This document shows, piece after piece, positions 1-8,002 of a DNA stretch of 25,900 bases (the first letter of the stretch is position 1; every line of letters starts with the position of its first letter). The position numbers were made by a program, and so were the translations under genes. Below the pieces are notes generated by a model. It made no database searches. It saw only the letters and a list, made by a program, of their open reading frames with translations, and had not been told where the DNA came from. The DNA is taken from positions 1 through 25,900 of the forward strand of contig CAZMHF010000028.1 in the NCBI GenBank assembly GCA_964566025.1, given 5' to 3'. This DNA is from RGIG8306 sp964566025. GTDB lineage: Bacteria > Bacillota > Clostridia > Lachnospirales > Lachnospiraceae.

Positions 1-5
1 AGGTT

Positions 6-47
6 AAACTCCTGCTATTCGTTTATTAATGCGAATAACAGGAGTTT
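6..47. terminator. Terminator after the mgtE pair
   Basis: Nine-base perfect arms (AAACTCCTG / CAGGAGTTT) enclose a second 6-bp stem (TATTCG / CGAATA). It lies 11 bases beyond the stop codon of the downstream mgtE. The plus-strand side is followed by CCTTTT, so it may work in both directions; the minus-strand tail runs off the window edge. Confidence 0.75.
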
Positions 48-57
48 CCTTTTATCA

Positions 58-1392
58 TCATAAATGAAACATCATCTTTGCAACCGTAAAGAATATTAAT
101 AAGGATGTTGCATCCACTACGGTCGTAATAAGTGGCGTTGCCACAACAGCAGGATCAAGCTTGATTTTTTTTGCCAACATTGGCAAGGAGCATCCAATAA
201 TTTTCGCCATAATCACTGTACAATATAGCGCAAATGATACGGTAATGGCTAACTTAACGTCTGCCGAATAGGAAAGCAATACACGCGCAAAATTAACAAT
301 AGACAATACAAATCCACATATAAGCGCAATGCGAAGCTCCTTCCATATAACCTTTAGAAAATCGGATGGCTCGATTTCATGAACAGCCATACCACGAATT
401 GCCAAAACGGAGCTTTGTGAACCGCTATTGCCACCTGTGTCCATAAGCATTGGAATAAATGCGATTAGCATAGGTAGTGCACTTAAGGAATTTTCAAAAT
501 GACTAATAATCGATCCCGTAATGACTGCTGATAGCATAAGCAATAACAACCATAAAATACGGCTACTTGCTAGCTTAAGTACGCTAGTTTGCAAATAGGG
601 CGTTTCAGATGGACTAATCGCCGCCATAATCTCAAAATCCTCTGTAACCTCATCTTCTTGAATCATAAAGGCATCATCCATTGTAATAATGCCCACAAGC
701 ATCTTATCATGGTCCACTACTGGAACAGCTAACATACCATATTTGCTAAACAACTCTAGCACCTTTTCTCGATCATCTGTTGTTTCAACCGAAATAACGT
801 GTTCCGTCATAATATCGCCAATGAGATCTTCCTCATTTGACAATAATAAGGCTTTCGCTGAAACTGTTCCCAACAATCTTCTATGCGCATCAATCACATA
901 ACATGTGTAAATCGTTTCTTTATCTACACCCGTTTTTCGAATTTGTTCAAATGCCTGTGCGACCGTTATGTCTTTTTTAAGCTCCACATACTCAATCGTC
1001 ATAATCGTACCCGCTGAATCTTCTGGATAACTTAAAAAGCGATTAATAGTTTCGCGCATTTGTGGAGAAACATTTTTTAATACTCTTTTGACAACATTTG
1101 AGGGCATCTCCTCAATAAAATCGACTGCATCATCCAAAAACATCTCACTAATAATGCGTTGAATTTCATTGTCGGTGATAACATTGATAATGTATTTTTG
1201 CTTATCACGATTTAGATAGGCAAATGTATCCGCCGCCTTATCCTTAGAAAGCATGCGAAATACCTTTGTCATCATTTCCTCGTCTAACTCCTCTAGCACG
1301 TCAGCTAAATCGGCCTCCATCATTTTGTGCAGCTCTTCTTTTAATATGGTAAATTTCTTTTCTTCAATTAGCTCATTTATATTGTAGTCCAT
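58..1392 (-). CDS. mgtE: Magnesium transporter MgtE (copy 1, distal)
   Basis: MgtE-family Mg2+ channel of the cytoplasmic membrane, 444 residues, the usual family length. Residues 1-125 form the alpha-helical MgtE N domain, about 130-255 hold two CBS domains that sense cytosolic Mg2+ in characterised homologues, and 280-444 hold the five-helix membrane domain. The pore signature GGNSGSQSS is present. D427 in the last helix (VDATSLL) matches the ion-selecting Asp432 of Thermus MgtE. The ATG follows a strong AAAGGAGG site at 7-base spacing. It lies 48 bases after the other mgtE; that gap contains a 7-bp hairpin (1413-1434) without a T-run, so the two are probably cotranscribed. It is clearly a paralogue of the upstream copy. 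Co2+ transport is a family alternative. Confidence 0.95.
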   Translation of the reverse strand: MDYNINELIEEKKFTILKEELHKMMEADLADVLEELDEEMMTKVFRMLSKDKAADTFAYLNRDKQKYIINVITDNEIQRIISEMFLDDAVDFIEEMPSNVVKRVLKNVSPQMRETINRFLSYPEDSAGTIMTIEYVELKKDITVAQAFEQIRKTGVDKETIYTCYVIDAHRRLLGTVSAKALLLSNEEDLIGDIMTEHVISVETTDDREKVLELFSKYGMLAVPVVDHDKMLVGIITMDDAFMIQEDEVTEDFEIMAAISPSETPYLQTSVLKLASSRILWLLLLMLSAVITGSIISHFENSLSALPMLIAFIPMLMDTGGNSGSQSSVLAIRGMAVHEIEPSDFLKVIWKELRIALICGFVLSIVNFARVLLSYSADVKLAITVSFALYCTVIMAKIIGCSLPMLAKKIKLDPAVVATPLITTVVDATSLLIFFTVAKMMFHL

Positions 1393-1440
1393 GCCGTCAC
1401 CTCCTTTTAATTAAGCGAATCTCTATTTTCGCTTCGAATC

Positions 1441-2772
1441 TTAAATGCGAAATACCATTCGTGCTATTGTAAAATAAATCACTAATGATGTTGCATCTAC
1501 AATAGACGTGATAATCGGTGCTGCAACGACAGCTGGATCTAGGTTAACCTTCTTTACAATCATCGGCAAGCAACAGCCAATGGATTTTGAAATCACAATG
1601 GTAGCGCATAAGGCAATCGAAACAACCACTGCCAACTCAACATTCTGATATGTCAACATAATGCGTGCAAAATTGACAATTGACAATATGCTACCGCACA
1701 CTAATGATACGCGCAACTCTTTCCATATAACCTTCAAAAAATCGCTTGATTCAATTTCGTGAACAGCCATACCACGAATAATCAAGGTTGAGCTTTGTGA
1801 GCCTGCATTTCCACCTGTTCCCATAAGCATCGGTATAAAGGCAATCAACAATGGCAACGCGCCTAATGAAGCTTCATAATGACTAATAATTGAACCCGTT
1901 ATAATAGCAGATAGCATCAAAAGTAATAGCCAAAAAATACGATTTTTCGCTAACTTAAATACGCTAGTTTGCATATAGGGTGTTTCAGATGGACTAATCG
2001 CAGCCATCAACTCGAAATCTTCTGTTGCCTCTTCTTCTTGTATCAAAAAAGCATCATCCATCGTAATAATGCCCACTAAACGCTCCTCATGGTCAACAAC
2101 AGGAAGCGCCAACATACCATACTTACTAAAATAATCAAGCACTACTTCTTGGTCATCCGTTGTTTGTACAGAAATCACATTTTCCGACATTAGATCTCCG
2201 ATAATGTCCTCTGAATTCGCCAAAAATAATGTTTTTGCTGAAATCGTACCAATCAGTTTTCGATTTGAATCAATTACATAGCATGTATATATCGTCTCTT
2301 TATTTGGTCCCGTTCGTCTAATTTGACTAAACGCCTCCCTTACCGTTCGATCTTTTTTCAAATCAACATACTCTATCGTCATAATCGAACCCGCCGATTC
2401 ATCTGGATAATTCAAAAAATGATTGATCGTATTTCTTTTTTCGGGAGAAACATTTTTTAATACACGCTTGACAACATTCGCAGGCATTTCTTCAATAAAA
2501 TCTACGGCATCATCAATAAACATATCATCAATAATATGTTGAATTTCTTTGTCTGTAATATCGCTTACAATTTGCATTTGCAAATCTCGATTAAGGTATG
2601 CAAACGTATCTGCCGCCTTATCTTTTGGTAGCATACGAAACACCTTAATCATAAGCTCATCATCAATTTCCTCAAGAATATCTGCTAAATCCGCTCCATT
2701 TACAATGCATAGCAATTCTTTCGCCTCTTGAAAACGCTTTTCATTGATTAAGTCTATTATATTTTTATTCAT
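1441..2772 (-). CDS. mgtE: Magnesium transporter MgtE (copy 2, promoter-proximal)
   Basis: A 443-residue MgtE with the same architecture as its neighbour: N domain, two CBS domains (about 130-255) and a C-terminal membrane domain with GGNAGSQSS and the selectivity aspartate D426 (VDATSLV). Sequence is near-identical to copy 1 over long stretches (for example TSV-KLA and the SPSETPY segment) but differs at the pore entrance, MGTGG here and MDTGG in copy 1. The start follows TAGGAGG at 5-base spacing. It is the second reading frame of a transcript that begins at the 2989-3017 promoter, after a 34-codon small ORF. Tandem duplication is inferred from adjacency, orientation and similarity. Confidence 0.95.
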   Translation of the reverse strand: MNKNIIDLINEKRFQEAKELLCIVNGADLADILEEIDDELMIKVFRMLPKDKAADTFAYLNRDLQMQIVSDITDKEIQHIIDDMFIDDAVDFIEEMPANVVKRVLKNVSPEKRNTINHFLNYPDESAGSIMTIEYVDLKKDRTVREAFSQIRRTGPNKETIYTCYVIDSNRKLIGTISAKTLFLANSEDIIGDLMSENVISVQTTDDQEVVLDYFSKYGMLALPVVDHEERLVGIITMDDAFLIQEEEATEDFELMAAISPSETPYMQTSVFKLAKNRIFWLLLLMLSAIITGSIISHYEASLGALPLLIAFIPMLMGTGGNAGSQSSTLIIRGMAVHEIESSDFLKVIWKELRVSLVCGSILSIVNFARIMLTYQNVELAVVVSIALCATIVISKSIGCCLPMIVKKVNLDPAVVAAPIITSIVDATSLVIYFTIARMVFRI

Positions 2773-2851
2773 TTTTCCTCCTAATTGCGAATAGAAGCGA
2801 ATAAATGAAATATCGTTAGGGCAACACCATCACCCAGAAAGTCTCATCGTC

Positions 2852-2956
2852 TTAGGACTCTTTTACAAACGAGTCCATTGTTTGCGAAATGACACTTGAT
2901 ATATTTCGATTTATATGTGCTTTATTCGCCTTTCTACTTCGTGGATGCTCGTCCAT
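2852..2956 (-). CDS. Small leader ORF (34 aa) upstream of mgtE
   Basis: An ATG with a well-placed AAAGGA site (7-base spacing) opens a 34-codon frame beginning MDEHPRSRK and ending MDSFVKES. It lies about 30 bases downstream of the -10 of the mgtE promoter, so it is the first translatable frame of the mRNA, 79 bases ahead of mgtE. The peptide is basic and polar, without a membrane segment or signal peptide. The acidic residues and proline right after the start recall the acidic/proline-rich start of Salmonella MgtL, whose translation senses low Mg2+; there is no sequence homology. Its 3' end lies inside alternative hairpins. I cannot exclude a chance ORF, but promoter, ribosome site and position argue that it is translated. 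Confidence 0.5.
   Translation of the reverse strand: MDEHPRSRKANKAHINRNISSVISQTMDSFVKES
2855..2884 (-). promoter_or_regulatory. Mutually exclusive hairpins in the mgtE leader
   Basis: On the minus-strand RNA, CAAAC (2880-2884) can pair with GTTTG (2866-2870), or GGACTC (2871-2876) can pair with GAGTCC (2855-2860). Each pairing places part of the other stem in its loop, so they cannot nest. Both lie in the last codons of the small leader ORF, where a translating ribosome would decide which forms. No T-run follows, so any effect would act on downstream folding or translation. I do not recognise the M-box consensus here. Confidence 0.4.
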
Positions 2957-2988
2957 AATGTCGTCCTTTCTTTTTTATTTATGCATAC

Positions 2989-3017
2989 ATCGTAACATTT
3001 GCTCGAAGAAAAGTCAA
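2989..3017 (-). promoter_or_regulatory. Sigma-A-type promoter of the mgtE operon
   Basis: TTGACT (3012-3017), 17-base spacer, TACGAT (2989-2994) on the minus strand. It starts 5 bases beyond the araD stop codon and points at the small leader ORF and the two mgtE genes. Confidence 0.65.
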
Positions 3018-3021
3018 ACGC

Positions 3022-3723
3022 TTATTGCCCATAATAAGCATTCTCGCCATGTTTTCTTGTGTAATGTTTCTCACTTATTTCAAGTGGAATATGCTTTATC
3101 GTTGGATTCAATTTCTTCGTATGGTATGCCATATTTGCAACTTCTTCTAATACAACGGAAGCTTCTACGGCTTTCATTGCACTTGCACCAAATGTAAATG
3201 GGCCATGATGCGAACAAAGTACAGCAGGTGTATGGGATGGCACTAATTCCATTCGCATAAACTCTTCAATAATTGATTTTCCTGTGTTCATTTCATATGC
3301 TTCTTTAATTTCTTCTGGGCTTAACGCTCTTGCACATGGAATGGATCCATGAAAATAATCGGCATGCGTTGTTCCTAAGCAAGGAATCGAAAGACACGCC
3401 TGCGCCCAAGCAGTTGCCCATCTAGAATGTGTGTGAACAATGCCTGCGATATCTTCCCACGCTTTATATAATGCAATATGAGTTGGCGTATCCGATGATG
3501 GCCTCATCACGCCTTCGATAATATTTCCCTCTAAATCAAGCACGACCATATCCTCTGGTTTTAGCAACGCATAATCTACACCACTTGGTTTAATCACCAC
3601 CAATTCTCTATTTGCATCAATTTCGCTTGCATTTCCCCATGTGAATGTCACCAATCCATATTGTGGCAATGCCATATTTGCTTCATACACTTTTTCTTTT
3701 AATTCTTTTAACATATTTTGCAC
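3022..3723 (-). CDS. araD: L-ribulose-5-phosphate 4-epimerase (AraD family)
   Basis: Class II aldolase-fold enzyme converting L-ribulose 5-phosphate to D-xylulose 5-phosphate, joining arabinose or ribulose use to the pentose phosphate pathway. Visible motifs: TWGNAS near 28-33, KPSGV 45-49, SSDTPTH 76-82, metal ligands H97 and H99 in HTHSRWAT, THADYF with catalytic D122, SHHGPF with the third metal histidine H173, and the family C-terminus NAYYGQ carrying the catalytic tyrosine. Length 233 matches E. coli AraD (231). The frame opens at GTG (3723), 4 bases after AAAGGA. The ATG at 3714 matches the E. coli N-terminus better but has a 13-base spacing, so the start is unsettled. No araA, araB or arabinose regulator is adjacent. 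The related UlaF/SgbE epimerases cannot be separated by sequence alone. Confidence 0.9.
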   Translation of the reverse strand: MQNMLKELKEKVYEANMALPQYGLVTFTWGNASEIDANRELVVIKPSGVDYALLKPEDMVVLDLEGNIIEGVMRPSSDTPTHIALYKAWEDIAGIVHTHSRWATAWAQACLSIPCLGTTHADYFHGSIPCARALSPEEIKEAYEMNTGKSIIEEFMRMELVPSHTPAVLCSHHGPFTFGASAMKAVEASVVLEEVANMAYHTKKLNPTIKHIPLEISEKHYTRKHGENAYYGQ

Positions 3724-3797
3724 TCATTCCTTTCACAATTCTCCCTTTAGTCTAACACATTTTTATCATTCCTTCTATTTCTTTTTGCACAATTTAA

Positions 3798-3827
3798 GAG
3801 CCTAACACGTTTTACCATGCTAGGCTC
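3798..3827. terminator. Terminator after the RND transporter gene
   Basis: A 10-bp stem with one G-T pair (GAGCCTAGCA / TGTTAGGCTC) and a 10-base loop lies 23 bases past the RND stop codon. The minus tail TTAAATT is modest; the plus tail ATTTTTATTTTT is better. Confidence 0.65.
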
Positions 3828-3850
3828 ATTTTTATTTTTAATTAATTCAA

Positions 3851-6800
3851 TTATAGCGTAGAGATTTCTAAGTCTTCTTTACTAATAACCTTTAATTCTT
3901 TTTTGTTCATTAAATCGTATAGACAAGGTACAACCACTAATGTAAGCAATGTCGCATAAAGCAATCCACCAATACATACAACGGCAATCGGTTGCATAAT
4001 GGCTGCCCCACTACCAGAGCCAAATGCCATAACAATTTGTCCGAGAATAGTGGTTAGTGATGTCATAATTACTGGACGAAGTCGAACGGCACCCGCTTCA
4101 ATAATGGCTTCTCTTCGCTCCATACCTTCTTGACGAAGCTGATTGATATAATCCACCAATACGATACCATTGTTTACGATAATACCACATAGCATAACGA
4201 ATCCGACAAGTGCGATAATACTCACTTCCATTCCCGTTACTAAAAGTCCTAGCATACCACCTGTAAATGCAAGTGGAATCGTGAACATAATGATGAATGG
4301 TGATTTTAGTGATTGGAATTGCGCTACCATAATCATATAAATAAGCATAACAGCAAGCAACATCATCAATAATAGATCTTTCATTGCTTCTGCAATGGTC
4401 TCAGTTTCACCAGATAATTCATACGTAACACCTGCTGGTGCTTTATAGTCTTTTAATGCCTCTTCAAGCTTATTAGATACAAGTGTGACATTGTGGCCAT
4501 CTGCGATTTCTGCTGAAACCGTTAGATAACGTCTTTGATTTGTACGGTTAATGCTTGTCAATGTTTCCGTATCTTCGATCGTCGCAATATCTGTCAATTT
4601 AATATTGGATACGCTTTGATCCATATTGGTTACTTCAAATTCATAGGCACGAATATCATCTGTTGTCAAAGCTTCTGTATTTTCAGTTGATACATACACT
4701 GCATATGATGCATCTTCAAAAATCACATCGATTGCCTTTTTCTCTAATGTCAATGCCTTTGAAATTTCCATATACACTTGTGCAACAGTTAGACCATTTT
4801 TCATTGCTTTTTCTTTGTCTACTGTAATCTTTAGTGCTGGATCATTTTCTTCCAAACCATCTAATACATTCACTGTTCCTTCTACTTTTTCTAGGATTTG
4901 ACCAATTTCCTTTGCTCCTAATTGTAGATTTTCAAGATCCTCGCCGTATAGATTAATCGTTACGCCTGAGCCACCCATTAATGCGCCCATATCCATGGCA
5001 CTAGCCACTTCGAATTCACCTTCTAGGTCTGCACACATTTCATTAAGCTCTTTTGCAATATCAATCGCTTTTCGATCCTTGTTCTCATCAAGCATAATGT
5101 ACATTTGAATGGAATTAGATGTTGTATCACCTCCGCCACCAAGTCCCATCATACTACCTGAGCCCATCATAGAGCCAACCGTCTCTACTTCTTTTACTGT
5201 TAGCATACGCTTAATAGCTTCTTCTGCAATTTTAATGGTTTCTTCTTGTGTTGTCCCAAGCTCTGTTGTAAGTGTTGCACTTAATTGAGGCATGTCCATG
5301 TCTGGCATAAACACAAAACCTTTTGTTAGCTCCAATGCAAAGCTTCCTACCAATAAAACAATCACGACAATAAATACAACGATTTTATGTGAAATGCTCC
5401 AGCCAATAAACTTCTTGTAGCCTTTAATAAATTTGCTTTCTTTCTTTTCTTTTGTCTTGTCCTCATCTTTAAGGATTTTTGATGCCATGGCTGGTACAAA
5501 TGTCAATGCGATAAATACACTCGCCATCAATGAATAAGCAAGTGTTAATGCCATATCCACGAATAATGTACGCGTAATACCATCAATAAATACAATTGGG
5601 AGGAATACGCAAATTGTCGTAAGTGTCGATGAAAGAATCGCTCCTGCAACTTGTGATGCTCCCGAAATAGCTGCTTTTGCTCTTGAAACGCCTTTTGCAC
5701 GAAGACGATAAATGTTCTCAATAACAACAATGGAGTTATCCACCAACATACCTACAGCAATCGCAAGTCCTGACAAGGACATCATATTTAGCGAAACGCC
5801 TGTAAAGTACATCAAAACAATCGCCACTAATAAACTCACAGGAATACTGCATAATGTAATAAACGTAGGACGAATATCTTTTAAGAAAATAAACAATACA
5901 ATCACAGAGAATAATGCACCCCATAACAAACTTGACATAATGGAGTCTACAACAAGTTCAATATACTCTCCTTGATCCATCAAAGAAGTGAATTTCAATC
6001 CATCATATTCTTTTGAAAGCTCATCAAACTTTTTCGTAATATTTTCTGCCACTGTCGCTGTTGCATAAGAGGATTGCTTTGAGAAAGACAATACAATACC
6101 ATCTCCTCCATTTACAGTTGCGTAAATATTTTCTGCATTATCCGTAACAACAACATCTGCTACATCTTTTATACGAATTGGCTCTAAACCTTCCATTTTC
6201 ATATCAAGCAACACTAAGTTTTGAATTTCTTCAATTGAGGCAATTTCATCACCTACATTGATCATCCAGCTTTCGTCACCACTTTTTACATAGCCAGCTG
6301 GCATAGCAAAATCCTGTGCTGTCAATATGCCACTTAATGTATCCATAGAAAGAAGCTGTGTTAAGTCAATTGCACCATGTGCTGCTTCTTTTGCCTTATC
6401 AAGCTCTTCTTGTCCTTTTTCTAATTCTTCTAAGCCAGCTACCACTTGCAAATATTCCTCAGAATTTAGGATTTGCTCTTTGGCCATTTCCTTCATCTCA
6501 TCAGGATATGCTGGATTATCATCAATCGCTTTTAGTGCTTCGTCAAACGCTTTTTGCGCCTCTTTTAACTGTGTGCGTCCTGCGTCAATCTCTGCCTGTG
6601 GTTTCTCAAAGTTCTTATCTACTACCTCATAAATTTTTTCATAAAGAGAATCAATTCGACTTTGTGAAAGCATAACGGTAATTTCTGTTTCCAAAATACC
6701 GCTTGGTGTAATACTTGCTACGCCGTCTGTTCCTTCTAATTTATTTAGCAATGTCTCTTCTAGAAAATCAGAAAGCTGTGTACGATCCATACCTTCTACT

Positions 6801-7225
6801 TGAACTGCCGCTACAGCTACTGGTAGCATATTAGGATTTAGCTTCATCAATATCGGCGTTCCCACCATATCATCCCATGAGCCTTCAATCAGTTCAACCT
6901 TTTGCAAAATATCAACGGTAACCGAATCCATATTAATATCTTCATTGAACTCTAGCATCAACATCGACATATTTTCTGCCGAAGTAGAACCAACATTCAC
7001 AATACCATCTAACGTTGCCATCGTCTGTTCCATTGGTCTGGTTACAACAGTTTCAACCTTTTCTGGTGTTGCACCTGGGTAAGTCGTAATAACGATTACA
7101 TATGGCAAATCCATACTTGGCAATAAATCTGGCGTCATCCTTGTATAGGATACAATACCTATAACAATTGCAGCAATAACAGCCATAAACACCGTTAGCG
7201 ACTTTTTTACACTAAACTTCGACAT
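3851..7225 (-). CDS. RND-superfamily efflux transporter permease
   Basis: Proton-driven exporter of the AcrB/SwrC type in the cytoplasmic membrane, 1124 residues. Helix TM1 is at 10-28, the first porter loop 30-425, TM2-6 about 428-580, TM7 near 614-632, the second loop 640-945, and TM8-12 948-1102. The TM4 motif GMLVDNSIVV keeps D496, but the second relay aspartate is N497. In TM10 the AcrB lysine position is N1018 (IVNNGIVLVDY), as I recall from other Gram-positive members. Residues about 200-285 are a Glu/Lys/Ala-rich insertion likely to form a coiled-coil hairpin. A Gly/Met-rich loop sits at 685-700. The start follows AAAGGAGAG and overlaps the tetR end by 14 bases, so regulator and pump are one operon. 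No adaptor gene is adjacent. Substrate unknown; drugs, bile salts or lipopeptides are possible. Confidence 0.92.
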   Translation of the reverse strand: MSKFSVKKSLTVFMAVIAAIVIGIVSYTRMTPDLLPSMDLPYVIVITTYPGATPEKVETVVTRPMEQTMATLDGIVNVGSTSAENMSMLMLEFNEDINMDSVTVDILQKVELIEGSWDDMVGTPILMKLNPNMLPVAVAAVQVEGMDRTQLSDFLEETLLNKLEGTDGVASITPSGILETEITVMLSQSRIDSLYEKIYEVVDKNFEKPQAEIDAGRTQLKEAQKAFDEALKAIDDNPAYPDEMKEMAKEQILNSEEYLQVVAGLEELEKGQEELDKAKEAAHGAIDLTQLLSMDTLSGILTAQDFAMPAGYVKSGDESWMINVGDEIASIEEIQNLVLLDMKMEGLEPIRIKDVADVVVTDNAENIYATVNGGDGIVLSFSKQSSYATATVAENITKKFDELSKEYDGLKFTSLMDQGEYIELVVDSIMSSLLWGALFSVIVLFIFLKDIRPTFITLCSIPVSLLVAIVLMYFTGVSLNMMSLSGLAIAVGMLVDNSIVVIENIYRLRAKGVSRAKAAISGASQVAGAILSSTLTTICVFLPIVFIDGITRTLFVDMALTLAYSLMASVFIALTFVPAMASKILKDEDKTKEKKESKFIKGYKKFIGWSISHKIVVFIVVIVLLVGSFALELTKGFVFMPDMDMPQLSATLTTELGTTQEETIKIAEEAIKRMLTVKEVETVGSMMGSGSMMGLGGGGDTTSNSIQMYIMLDENKDRKAIDIAKELNEMCADLEGEFEVASAMDMGALMGGSGVTINLYGEDLENLQLGAKEIGQILEKVEGTVNVLDGLEENDPALKITVDKEKAMKNGLTVAQVYMEISKALTLEKKAIDVIFEDASYAVYVSTENTEALTTDDIRAYEFEVTNMDQSVSNIKLTDIATIEDTETLTSINRTNQRRYLTVSAEIADGHNVTLVSNKLEEALKDYKAPAGVTYELSGETETIAEAMKDLLLMMLLAVMLIYMIMVAQFQSLKSPFIIMFTIPLAFTGGMLGLLVTGMEVSIIALVGFVMLCGIIVNNGIVLVDYINQLRQEGMERREAIIEAGAVRLRPVIMTSLTTILGQIVMAFGSGSGAAIMQPIAVVCIGGLLYATLLTLVVVPCLYDLMNKKELKVISKEDLEISTL

Positions 7226-7871
7226 TTTCGTTCTCTCCTTTTATTTGTTTCTGATTTTGTTCTACAGCGCCATTTTTTATGATGGAAAGCTGTGTGTAGA
7301 ACATTTTTTTGTATTGCACAAGATTCTCATAATCACTATATACATTCAATAGGTTTTGAACGAATAATGCCATAACCATCCCTGACAATGCCAAAATGAA
7401 ATTTCCATCGTGTTGCTTGAAGCGATTTTTCGCTTGATAACGGTTAAGGGCCTCCACGAAATACTCTTCTGTAAGCTTCAAACGTGTTAGCATCTCTGCT
7501 TGAAAAGCAGATGTAAAGCGAAATCCTAATAAATAATTTCGGATAATTTTTCGCTCATGCTCATCTTCGCCTACTTTAATCGCTCGCTCATACAGGTTTT
7601 CGACAACAATAAAGAAGTCGCCATCATATTTTTCAAGCTCTTCTTTCATCGATTCACGAATGCGAACATTCAAATCTTTGAAAATGTGATCAATTAGATC
7701 CTGCTTATCCTCAAAATATTGATAAAAACTTCCCCTCGAAATGTCTGCATTTTGAATGATTTTGTTGATTGAGATTTCATCTGCTGTAACTTTGCTAAGT
7801 TCCATGATGGTAGCCGCATAAATTCTCCCCTTTTTTTCTTCTGGGAGATTGAAGAAACATGCTTTTGGCAT
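7212..7871 (-). CDS. TetR/AcrR-family transcriptional regulator
   Basis: A 219-residue one-component regulator. The N-terminal TetR helix-turn-helix covers about residues 13-60; the recognition part reads SINKIIQNADISRGSFYQYF, typical of the family. The remaining helical domain (60-219) would bind ligand and dimerise, and gives no clue to the ligand. Its last codons overlap the start of the RND pump, so it almost certainly controls that pump and itself. A perfect inverted repeat at the predicted transcription start of this gene (7905-7929) is the obvious operator. The ATG has a modest AAGAGG site. The pump substrates are the best guess for inducers. Confidence 0.92.
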   Translation of the reverse strand: MPKACFFNLPEEKKGRIYAATIMELSKVTADEISINKIIQNADISRGSFYQYFEDKQDLIDHIFKDLNVRIRESMKEELEKYDGDFFIVVENLYERAIKVGEDEHERKIIRNYLLGFRFTSAFQAEMLTRLKLTEEYFVEALNRYQAKNRFKQHDGNFILALSGMVMALFVQNLLNVYSDYENLVQYKKMFYTQLSIIKNGAVEQNQKQIKGENENVEV

Positions 7872-7904
7872 TTTAACCTCTTTTCTTAACTAGAATGTCT
7901 AACC

Positions 7905-7929
7905 GGTGTCAACTAGCGCATATGACACC
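7905..7929. promoter_or_regulatory. Inverted-repeat operator for the TetR regulator
   Basis: GGTGTCA, 11 bases, TGACACC: perfect 7-base arms. The right arm ends 8 bases downstream of the tetR promoter -10, so the repeat covers the predicted start point and early transcribed region. A dimer bound here would block tetR-RND transcription. Confidence 0.65.
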
Positions 7930-7936
7930 TTGTCAC

Positions 7937-7965
7937 ATTATAAAGCAGCCCTCCTACTCTGTCAA
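7937..7965 (-). promoter_or_regulatory. Consensus promoter of tetR-RND
   Basis: A perfect TTGACA (7960-7965), 17-base spacer and perfect TATAAT (7937-7942) on the minus strand, followed by the GGTGTCA inverted repeat. Such a strong promoter would be expected to need repression. Confidence 0.85.
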
Positions 7966-8002
7966 TCATTCTAGGCGTGTTTATCTTTTTTTAATATTTG
8001 CG

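Noticed and set aside
2773..2851. M-box (ykoK) magnesium riboswitch before mgtE
   Set aside because: The conserved M-box segments could not be found; only a short GGGT/GCCC stem is present and the region is too small for the aptamer.
5712..5975. Open frames opposite the RND gene and other long genes
   Set aside because: They are antisense shadows of well-supported genes, with low-complexity Ser/Thr/Ile-rich products and no recognisable domains or ribosome sites.
7895..8002. N-terminal extension of PadR from 7895
   Set aside because: The 36 extra residues have no PadR similarity and no ribosome site, and the DNA overlaps the tetR promoter and operator.
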